Shown here piece after piece: positions 10,937-19,599 of a DNA stretch of 64,000 nt (position 1 is its first letter; the number at the start of each line of letters is the position of its first letter). The translations under genes were made by a program, and so were the position numbers. Origin of the DNA: Paramarasmius palmivorus (lineage: Eukaryota > Basidiomycota > Agaricomycetes > Agaricales > Marasmiaceae); assembly GCA_037176845.1 (NCBI GenBank), contig JAYKXP010000044.1:1-64000 (forward strand). Reading direction: 5' to 3'. The notes under the pieces were generated by a model. The model worked only from the letters and a program-made list of their open reading frames with translations, was not told the origin of the DNA and did not search any database.

Positions 10937-12280
10937 TTAGAAAGCTTCGTCAAATGACCTGTCAAAGACATAAGCCACCGCCACCTCTGGATCGCAAGAG
11001 ATTTACATTTTATCGTTTCTGTCTCTGTTTTCTGCGAAGAACTTTCCTGTGATCGTAGCTCTGGCGTATTCCGACACTCTCTTCTCGAAGAAATTGGTCT
11101 TTCCCTGAAGAGATATCATATCCATGAAGTCGAATGGATTGCTCGCATGATATATTTTAGGTTGATTGAGTTCCACCAGTAAACGGTCCGCGACGAATTC
11201 AATGTAGCGGCACATACTGTCTGCGTTCATTCCTATGAGACTGACAGGAAGGGCATCTTTGACGATTGTGTGAGAATCGGTCGTAGACTGATACTATGAA
11301 GCTGTGACCAACCTCTGAGAAAGGCTTGCTCGACGGTAACAGCATCCCGAATTATTTGTTGTACTCGGTAGCTTGAAGGTTTCTCGGCGAGAAGCGAAAA
11401 CAACAGACATGCAAAGTCAGTGTGTAGACCTTCGTCTCTGCTGATGAGCTCGTTGGAGAAGCATAGCCCTGGAAGAATACCACGAGTTTTAAGCCAAAAC
11501 ACTGCTGCAAACGAACCCGAAAAGAAGATGCCCTCGACCGCCGCGAAAGCCACGAGTCGTTCTCCGAACGGGGAAGTACTGTCGTTTATCCATCTCATTG
11601 CCCATTCCGCTTTTTGACGTATGCACGGTAAAGTGCGTACTGCATTGAAGAGCCTATTTTGCTCGTATGGTTCCTGTATGAGGGTGTGGATGAGCAGTGA
11701 ATAGACTTCTGAATGGATATTTTCCATCATGATTTGAAAGCCGTAGAAGCACCGAGCTTCCGAAATCTGGATCTCGTTGCAGAAACGAGAGACGAGGTTC
11801 TCGTTCACTATTCCGTCGGAAGCAGCGAAGAAAGCCAAGACGTGGGAAATGAAATGTTTCTCGTTGTCGTTAAGCCGGGTTTTCCAGTCGACGATATCCT
11901 GCGAAAGATCGACTTCCTCTGCTGTCCAGAATGAAGCTTCCGCTTTCTTGTACATCGTCCATACCTAAGACACCAATTTGTTAGCTGAGGCCATACGCTC
12001 GCGGTGATTTACTTGCCTCAGGGTATCTTATTGGGAAGAGCACGAACCTGTCGGGTGTCTCCTTCAGCAAAGGGTCCATTTTTTGAGAGTAGTAGGCGGG
12101 TCTTCGAGCCGTTTTATTCGGCGGCGTGGTCTGAATCAGTGGTTTACGGTAGACAGAGCAGAAACACAACGGGTTGGTGAGTGAGAGTCCATGAAAAATG
12201 GAGCAACAGTTGCCATTGGAATGTTCGACCTGGTTTGGTTCCGGTTTTCTGAGAGAAAGTTTCGAAACACGTTGTGACAA
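10937..12280 (-). CDS. RNR2: ribonucleotide reductase small (R2) subunit
   Basis: The class I R2 subunit holds the di-iron/tyrosyl radical centre that makes deoxyribonucleotides with the R1 subunit. Exons: 12280-12017, 11964-11313, 11256-11007, 10958-10937; total 395 residues if ATG 12280 is the start (ATG 12079, MDPLLKE, is the alternative and gives 328). The metal and radical residues are present in [11 protein letters not shown] (E, H and Tyr), AAVEGIFF (E) and SRDEGLH (E, H). Intron 1 (12016-11965) is GC-AG: the donor is GCAAGT, and only this keeps the conserved [11 protein letters not shown] junction in frame. A 22-nt last exon adds SFDEAF, the tail that docks R2 onto R1; without it the protein would stop at ...NDKM. 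The gene is divergent from the gene at 12455 over about 175 bp. Confidence 0.93.
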
Positions 12281-12395
12281 TGCACGTGTGTAATGTTCCG
12301 CGGCGGTGAGTCATCGTGTGATTGCCACGTGTGGGGTTTTCCCTCGCTCTCGTTGTCCTCACCTCGTCTCGGTGAAGACACTGAACTCGTTCGCT

Positions 12396-12402
12396 TATAA
12401 AA
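12396..12402 (+). promoter_or_regulatory. TATA box of the gene at 12455
   Basis: TATAAAA, 53 bp before the ATG at 12455, inside the short divergent spacer shared with RNR2. Confidence 0.55.
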
Positions 12403-12454
12403 GGTACGATCCTCTCTCTTCAGAGTACGTCGATCTCTTTTTGCTGTCAAAGTC

Positions 12455-14021
12455 ATGTCGGCTTACCTTCCCGATAGTCATGATTCGGAGGTGTTTAGGT
12501 CCCGATCGAAGCCAGACGGTGTCTACGACTTCACCATACAACTGTTGGAGGATCCCAAGTACCGCTCACTGGCAGATGCAGAGTATGACAGGGATTTCCA
12601 GAGACGTAAGCCTCTGGATTCTTGGTCCGGGAGTTATACTTTCCTGGATTCTAAAGGGAAGGAGTTGGTGCTTAGTGCAGTGGGAGAGATATTGGGTTCG
12701 GATTATGGTACTGCTCTTGGTGCACTAGGGAATCACTTCGTGGGCTCTTCGTCGTCGGTGTGTGCGTTTTTTCTTGTACGCTTCCTCGAGCTAAATTTTT
12801 CGTGTAACAGCCCAATCTCCTTACCGATACCAGTAAACCGAAGCACGTCTTGGCTTTGGGGAAACCTTCGTTCTGTACCAAAAAGATGAAGACCTTCTGG
12901 TACAATCAAGTGGTCACTCTGGAGACTTTGCTTTTGAGAGACAAGGAAATTGACGAAAACGCGGGGAAGGTACGTCCTCTGTTATCGTTGGATTCTTTCG
13001 TTGATTGTGCTGTAGAGTTTCCAAGTCAAGGAGCCATACAAGTCGCTCGAAGCTGGACAAGATCCGAATGTTATCTATGTCGTTTCCGGACCAATTTACG
13101 AGGTGTGTAGTGGCTATCCGGTCTCGGTGTTGGTGGTGTTCATGTTCTGCAGGTTCCGAAAGATTCCGCTGGTGCAGCGCGGTATAGAAAAAAACGGCGC
13201 TATGAAGACGACACCGAAAATAAGGATGCCAAGGATGGAGATAAGCCCGTCGAAAGCGACACTGGCGAGGGTCCGTTGCCACTCGCCATGTTGCCTCCAG
13301 GTAAAAGCGGGGTCCTGTTTGCTGTTGGACGCGATGCTGATTCACCGTTCAGATGATTCCGTCAAGCTCGGTGCTCGTTATGACCGGCGCGTCTTCAGGG
13401 ATTATGGAGGGAAGATATTCGCCCAGCGCGTTGCTCGTGTGATCCAGCAGGATTTTCGCGATTCCGAAGGTAGCCTTATCGGAGCGTGGGGTTACATCGA
13501 GAAGTTGCGACCAGGGACCTTCGTATTGTTAGCCCTTGCGCCGGTCGTTTGGATTACTCGAGACAAGAACGGTTCAACCCGCAAGGTAACTATCTAGGCT
13601 CGTCTGTCACTCGAGTTAACGTCTTTGTCAGACTTACCATTTTGTTATCCGGAGCTTGCGTGTAATGGGTGTCTCGGATGCACCTCCGGAAATTGCTATT
13701 GTCGTGCAGGAAGAGGAAGGCGAAGTCGATAGCGAGGAGCATGAGCTGTCGCTTGCGTTTAGGTCTTTGTCGGTTCCGCTCGGACCAACTTTCGATCAGA
13801 AGAATGCAGGACCGTCGGGCCAGAACGAAGCAGCTCCTGCCGAATCGCAGGACTCTGAACGAGGGGATGCATCAGTCACTGAAGAAGGCCCCGCTGGTTT
13901 CCTGGTGGTAGAGCCTGTTGATGGTGACATTCCCATGGCTGATGTCTCGATGGCAGATCCGTCGTTCGAGGCACCCGCTGCAGATACGAAGCCACGGCAG
14001 CAACGTAAGGGGAAAAAGTAG
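12455..14021 (+). CDS. unrecognised 439-residue protein, six exons
   Basis: Exons 12455-12757, 12811-12969, 13016-13102, 13153-13300, 13353-13585 and 13632-14021 join in phase through five GT-AG introns of 46-53 bp (1320 nt). The protein has a basic lysine/arginine patch in exon 4 (ARYRKKRRYEDD), a conserved-looking block in exon 5 (LGARYDRRVF, VIQQDFRDSEG, LRPGTFVLLALAP) and an acidic, low-complexity C-terminus ending in basic KPRQQRKGKK. The block pattern reminds me of a hypothetical protein family that is multicopy in Agaricomycetes, but I cannot name a domain. It starts 60 bp from a TATA box. Confidence 0.75.
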
Positions 14022-14547
14022 TGTGTACTCTTTTCGTTAGTGAATTTGAATGGCAGTTCGTCGAAAATTTGAAACTTGTGGTGTGTTCCTAGTGTTAGTA
14101 AGCGTCTTTCACCTGCTGTGACTAGGCCTGGTGAAGTACGAGTTGAACGTTCGTGTCTTTGCGAGGTCAATGCTCGCGTATGTACAGTTGACCTCTATTA
14201 TAGTGGGACAATTAACCTGTTGCCTATTTTCCCCTCGAACTACATGGGCATGAGAGAATCCTCGTATGGTTTCGTGCCTGTTTCGTCCGCTTACGTTCCT
14301 AGCGCAGGTTTATTGTTATTACTATTATTATTATTATTATTCCTACCCGTGCTTTATCTATTTTTGGGCAAAGTTGCGACGCATGGGGCCTTGCTGCTTG
14401 TCTTAAGCACTCACAATTAAAGCTTTGGCCTGTGATTGTGTCACTTTACATACTTGAAAGCGAGCTATATTGGGCGGCATTCAAAGATAATTTCATACAA
14501 CAGTGGTCTATCCAAATGCTACCGACAGTTTCTTTGAAGAGCTCCAC
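14022..14547. other. spacer with ATT microsatellite
   Basis: 3' flanks of two converging genes. A TTA/ATT trinucleotide run lies at about 14310-14341. No coding sequence supported. Confidence 0.5.
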
Positions 14548-15012
14548 CTATTTCGTGAGTTCGCTTTCATTCGCGTTGTCGGACATCGTCTCGTCTTCTT
14601 CCTCAGCTTCGATATCCAGTAGCTCTCGGGCCAGTTTGGCGGCACCGTGTTTATCTTTCTTCTTTCGGGCAGAGCGACGCTTCCGAGCCTCTTGCATCAA
14701 CGGTCCGTCTTCTCTACCGTCGGTCTTTGGAACAAATCAATGTTTAACGGATATGTGAGAAGTCTATAGTTACTTTTTCTTCTTTCTTACGGCGTTTCTT
14801 TGCAGCCTTTACAAATACAGTAAGTGGCCACTCGATACGCTCAGTGATGCATAGAGATTCACCTCATCACCTTCTTTACGCTCTGCTAGTTCTTGTGCTT
14901 GAGCTTGCCTTTTTGGCGGATAAGCTGCAATGTGGTGAGTGCTGATTCGTGAAGCCTTTGACGTCTACTTACGACCGAAAGTCATCCTGGCTGTTGTCCT
15001 GTTTCGGGGCAT
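14548..15012 (-). CDS. small basic/acidic protein, four exons
   Basis: Exons 15012-14973, 14924-14863, 14806-14774 and 14724-14548 join in phase with GT-AG introns of 48, 56 and 49 bp to give 103 residues. The protein starts MPRNRTTARMTFG, has two strongly basic clusters (AAKKRRKKEEK and ARKRRSARKKKDK) and ends in an acidic stretch (EAEEEDETMSDN). No single exon is longer than 177 nt, so it is easy to miss. The composition suggests a nuclear or nucleolar protein; I do not recognise the family. Confidence 0.6.
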
Positions 15013-15581
15013 TGTCTTTCGGTATGAGATTTGGCAGCTAATGTTATGGTATTTCGCATTCTTATAGCTTTCTCAGTTTTCTAAAAGGCTTGAGTCGTGA
15101 AGTGAAAATGTCCGTGGACTCTAATGAGAATGCTGGAATGTTCTAGAAAGATAGATAGATAGCAATGCTGTGTTTCTAGAACATTGCACAGCAATCTTCT
15201 TTGCTTCCGCTCGAATTCACGCTAGCCGATTACTGGTATGAACCATTGTGACTGACGCTCATAGGACTCGGCACCTGGTCAATTGGTCGCTGCCTACGGA
15301 GAAACACAAGTGTTGGGCCACTTTTTGGCTCGAGAAGCAGTTTCGATGCACTTTGGTGCTTTCTTCGTCGTTTCACCTGTTCTCCGTCACGTACGAGCAT
15401 TGGTCCGGCTGCAGCGAGACTCCCGATAATTGTGGGCTGTGATTTCAACCCGTTGGCTCTAAGGATCGAGGCCCTGTGACTTTTGGCCACAGATGATGAC
15501 CAAAGCAAATATCGCAGAGCGTGAGGACAATGGCCGGGTCATCGTCCTTTTTTCCTTTTCACGTTTTGCTTCACCGCCACG
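15013..15581. other. intergenic spacer
   Basis: Divergent spacer between the small minus-strand gene and the gene at 15582. It contains a short GATA tandem (about 15151-15161). No gene supported. Confidence 0.45.
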
Positions 15582-16342
15582 ATGCTCTCCAACGACGACC
15601 AGCAGCCGGCCGCTCTATCGGATTTGGATCCTAGAGAGAATATCCATCTAACACTTCGAGGCCTTTATGGAACGAGTAGCAGCGGGTTCGGTGTTCTTGA
15701 GACGCTTGTATGGGACGACGGGGATTTCCTAGTTGCTACAGTGGTTGGGAGGTTGACGAGCAGAAAACTGGTCTGCAGCGAAGGGTTTGGTCCTCCAGAG
15801 GTGAGATGCTCTTTCGTGGCCGCTGTTTCGATCTTGACATCGTTCAGATTCAGTCGCTACGCCCTTTGTTGGAATTAGAACTGGGTTGTTTCAGAAGAAA
15901 CAGTAAGGGGGCGTGTCCTGATTCCGGTGCAGCATTTTGGACGCAGCTGGGCGTCGCTGTGGAGATCTTAAACAGGTGCTCTCTTCAGGGTTATGGGGTG
16001 AGTGGTTTATGTATTTACCTCAGTGTTACGCTAAAACACTGTAATAAGCCGCCCACTAGAGCTTACTGGAAGTCAGAAAAGCCCACCTCCTTATACGTTG
16101 ACGTTACTGTTGGTAGCAAGGTGCGCAGCCAGATCAACCGCTGCATACGTTCTACACTATTCTCATGTACCCGTCAGGTCTACGACCATGGTCTGGAACG
16201 CGACTGGGACGACGTTTCGGACGGATCTATGCTACGAGCGGATATCAGGGTTCACCGAATAACATGCTTGGTGGATGGAGTTCCTTCGTATGTGAGCAAG
16301 AATACCCAGGAGATTGATTACGAACTGAAAGACACCCTGTAG
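15582..16342 (+). CDS. unrecognised protein, four exons
   Basis: Best phase-consistent model: 15582-15800, 15848-15989, 16062-16120 and 16178-16342 (585 nt, 194 residues). The second donor is weak (GGTTATG); the stronger GTGAGT at 15998 would break the frame, so that junction is the least certain part. Text landmarks are LETLVWDDGDFLVATVVG in exon 1, LGVAVEILNRCS in exon 2 and RITCLVDGVPSY near the end. No domain recognised. Confidence 0.5.
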
Positions 16343-16447
16343 GATATTTCCATGGAAATCGGGCGATGTGACCTTATAGCGTCTCGGAGTTGAACATGTG
16401 GATTCTCTTTAATCGATAAGATTTACTTGTATCTTTTACATTATCTT

Positions 16448-17322
16448 CTACATGTACCCATCCAGCCCAGGTAGCGTGTTCATTCTTTTGAACATGCACT
16501 CCGTTTCGCTGCACCGAGTCAGAAATTGCCACATGTAGCTCACGTCGCCCTCCATAAAATTGCTACGCCATGCTTTGGCCAAAAAATCGTCCTCGAAGAC
16601 GTAATTGGCGGGCGGCTCTGCCCATGACATCCCAGAAATGCCTACCCCTCCTCGCAGCCTTCTAACTGTGCCGGGGCATATGTTGAACAGGTCTTCAAGA
16701 TGGGGATTGCTGTTCCTGAGGTAAGAGAAAAACCCGTGCCGTATCATCTTGCAATGGAAAATATCGTCTGGTAGAGGAGGCGGGAAATTGGTGCTGCGTG
16801 TCAATGACATGTGTCTGAGCGTGAGTTCCGGGTACAGGATGACGATGTGCGTAGCGGACATGATAGTAGCTGATGCCGTTGTTGGGCACGCCAGGACATG
16901 GGGCCAGATGGAAGGCGCGTTACATTCCACGATAACAACTGGAAGGCGTCCTTTTTTGCGATACGAGGTGACGCTCTTGCAGAACTCGCGATAATGCGCG
17001 TATATCGGCTCCTCGAAGGCATAAAACCTACCGAAATAGGACTGAGATGTGGCTATGGCGATACGAAGCAGGTGTAGACATACCCAAGACCAACTAGGAG
17101 ATTGGCCATCGCAATGCCCCTCCCGTCTGGAACCAAAACGTCGATTCCTCCTATCTTCGCGCAAGATTCCACCAGGCCTAACCCTTTCAGGACAAAAGAG
17201 CCCACTATGACACCGCGGGCCAATAGCAATTGTTCGAGAAAGTGGTCGGTAAACGCATCCCCGAGGGACGATGCAAGGCCTCTAGTGATCTGGAGGCCCC
17301 TGAGTGAGAGTGAAGATGCCAT
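16448..17322 (-). CDS. unrecognised protein with nucleotidyltransferase-like pattern
   Basis: Two exons, 17322-17084 and 17027-16448, joined by a 56-bp GT-AG intron in phase, give 272 residues (an in-frame upstream ATG at 17352 would add ten). The order LLARGVIVGSFVL, then IGGIDVLVP about 20 residues later, then a hydrophobic block (SATHIVILYPELTL) resembles a family of Agaricomycete hypothetical proteins whose G-S and D-x-D positions recall nucleotidyltransferases. Here only I-D-V is seen rather than D-x-D, so activity is doubtful. The name is a guess from pattern; the gene itself is well supported. Confidence 0.65.
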
Positions 17323-17351
17323 GTTTCTCGGCAGGCAATACATGATCAGCA

Positions 17352-17359
17352 TATAAATA
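17352..17359 (+). promoter_or_regulatory. TATA box of the gene at 17400
   Basis: TATAAATA, 41 bp before ATG 17400. It overlaps the extreme 5' end of the opposite-strand gene if that gene starts at 17352. Confidence 0.45.
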
Positions 17360-17399
17360 AAGAAGTTCTACTGGTGACCTGCAAATTTCGTTCCATCTC

Positions 17400-18042
17400 A
17401 TGGCCACCGATACTCTGTACCAGCGCCCGCGTCTCTTCACGGAAGCTAAAATCCAGGACATCGTGACCGCTGTTCGTGATCATCGTCCTGTCAGTCACAT
17501 TGCGCTAGTTTTCTAGAATTTCACTCACGTTCTGAACAGCCATACGGAACCATGTTCACCGGATATTTCCTTCCCAGTTCTCTATCCGACCCGTTTATAG
17601 TTCCGCTACCTCTGGATCACGATATTCCAGAATATCTCCATCCTGAACAGCTGCTCGTATGGGTCTGGATCGACGCTCACATGTCTAAAGGAGTGTACTC
17701 TCTCCGGGATCGAGAATGTTCCTATGTCGACGGAGGAATAACGTACCACGTGTTTTGGGAATGCCAATCCGATCTCAGGAAAGAAGCTAACAATATCTTG
17801 GGCGTTGGCTGGAGAGGGTCCGTGCTAGTGGTGTTGGAGAAAGATCGCGTCGTCCAATCCGCTACTAAGGAGATGTTTCCGCGAGTCATAGCATTGATCC
17901 GAACGTAAGAGCTCTGTTTTGTAGCCATACTGGGTGACACTTCTTCCTTGCTAGGCTGATAAACGATGGTACTATGGAGCGAACGGTAGTGGGTACTGCG
18001 CGCCACTCAGAAGCACTTGTCCAGGGACGATTCGGCTCGTGA
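17400..18042 (+). CDS. unrecognised 180-residue protein, three exons
   Basis: Exons 17400-17489, 17540-17904 and 17955-18042 join through GT-AG introns of 50 bp each. The middle of the protein (EYLHPEQLLVWVWIDAHM, then GITYHVFWE, then ILGVGWRGSVLVVLEKDR) lines up by eye with the product predicted from 18815-19169, sharing GIT-aromatic, I-x-G-x-x-W and V-V-x-x-D-R. It ends 19 bp before the stop of the converging POLD4-like gene. Function unknown. Confidence 0.72.
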
Positions 18043-18061
18043 AATGTTCTCTCCACCGTCT

Positions 18062-18558
18062 TCATTCACCAAAAGCATGTAAATCTGTCTCCACGTTAAC
18101 CTTTTGCCCACAATAAATGATTAGATATGAATTACTCACCTCATTCGGTGGGTTCAGTCCGAAACTTGCTGCTCTTTTCCATCTGGCCAGCCTCGACATT
18201 CCCATGCAGGGCCCGTAGGTGAAGTCACTAAGAAAATCGACCCTTCAGTTATCGTAGTCATGGATAACAGGTTCCTTACAGATCAAATTGATTCAGCTTC
18301 TTGGTGATACTTTGTTCTTCTTCGTGAATTGGTTCTATCGAAAGATTTGCTGTCAACGCCGTTGAGCTTTTGACCTGCAACAGACGCACCTGATATTTTC
18401 TGGCTGCTCTTCCTCTCAGGACTTCCTTCGTCAGATTCATCTCTTCTTTTCTTCTTTGGTCGTTTCCTTTTTCCTCTGACAGTGTGGCGTTTACCGTAGG
18501 TGGTGATTCGTCTTTGTTGATCATGGCCAAGGTCGGTGGTATCCTTCTTCGGAGACAT
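18062..18558 (-). CDS. POLD4: DNA polymerase delta small subunit, POLD4/Cdm1-like
   Basis: Exons 18558-18390, 18349-18280, 18227-18140 and 18100-18062 join in phase (366 nt, 121 residues). The third exon carries the family signature: YGPCMGMSRLARWKRA then FGLNPPNE, matching the GPC-x-G-x-(T/S)R-x-x-RW...GLNPP pattern of the fourth subunit of polymerase delta. The N-terminus has QRRITTYG, which resembles a PCNA-binding (PIP) box (Q-x-x-I-x-x-aromatic), followed by a very basic stretch. The first intron is only 40 bp. In relatives the subunit stabilises the replicative polymerase and its hold on PCNA. The reading frame changes at intron 1, so single-frame views show two unrelated-looking pieces. 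Confidence 0.82.
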
Positions 18559-18814
18559 AGGTCAGTTGGACAATTGACCACCATTGGCCAGGCTAATAAA
18601 ACCATACCAGGTCATCCTTGCGCGGATGCAAATTCCAAACGGAAACGATGGAAAATTCGCGCCTCGATATGAAGACGTTCTTTTTGGACGTGAAGAAATC
18701 TGACCACGGAAGTAGTTTTCTTTGTGGCTGTGTTCTCCACGTGTTTTCCCACAAGGTACCTATATCTCTGATTGCGCATACTGAGACTCTACCTTCGTTT
18801 TCCTTTCCTCAGCT

Positions 18815-19169
18815 ATGGAGTCCCCGCAATATTACATCAATCATCACCCTGCGAGGGTGTCTCACAACGAATCTTTGCCTATGTCCTTCATCTCTGTAGA
18901 TTACGCTCTCTGGGTTCTAGGCCTTCGCGTCAAGTCTTCTTCGACGGCTCGTCTCCCACTGACTGTAGACGTCGCTACCGACCAACCTGGCATTACCTGG
19001 AGCTATAGCTTTTTCTCGTTTGTCCCCTCGTCCAGCATCGACGGAGACATCGTGTTCGGGTCGGATTGGTTTGGGCTGTGCAGAGTAGTCGTGAATGATC
19101 GTATGGTCACTTTCTCTCCATCAATTAGGGAAGGGAGACTGCAGCCACCTCCGTACTGTGAACATGACG
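18815..19169 (+). CDS. possible 5' exon of the Helitron gene, or separate gene
   Basis: ATG 18815 opens a 118-codon frame (MESPQYYINHH) that ends at a GT donor at 19170. The acceptor ending TATTCAG at 19216 continues it in phase into the Helitron frame (HDVDMSDEPDAD). The encoded middle part resembles the protein of the gene at 17400. It is therefore either a normal first exon of this Helitron protein or a related host gene next to, or captured by, the element. I cannot decide between these from sequence alone. Confidence 0.5.
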
Positions 19170-19216
19170 GTACGTGACGCCTTGTCTGTGCTAAATAACT
19201 GCTAATGAATATTCAG

Positions 19217-19599
19217 TTGACATGTCGGACGAGCCGGACGCCGATGTTCGCAGCAGTTACCCATCCCCTTCGGCTTCGAGACCTCGTTGCGTTCCTAGAA
19301 CTCCCAATGCACCTGGTCCGAGCAGTATTGAGACCGACTCGACTTTGAATGCTATTCCAAAGACTGTACCGAGAAACTGCACTGTAACGGATACGATGCC
19401 GGACTCTTCAGAGTTCCGTTCCCGTATTGATGACGATGTTTTGTCCCATCTATTGCTCTCATGCGATACATCGCCACTTTTGGCTTGTCGAGAAAACCTT
19501 GCGCTGCAATGTACTAGGCACGGTCTCGCTTACGACGATAACTGTACCCTAAGAAGTCTCTGAACGTCTCTGGTAAAACATCTTTTCTCCGGAGAATGC
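19217..19599 (+). pseudogene. N-terminal extension of the Helitron protein, cut by TGA
   Basis: An open frame in the same phase as the main Helitron ORF runs from 19217 (first ATG 19222) to TGA 19561-19563 and then on, without another stop, to ATG 19600. The residues on both sides of the stop read as one SAP-like helical repeat (LQCTRHGLAYDDNCTLRSL, stop, TSLVKHLFSGEC) like two further copies downstream, so the stop probably replaced CGA. Translation could still start at ATG 19600. Confidence 0.6.
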
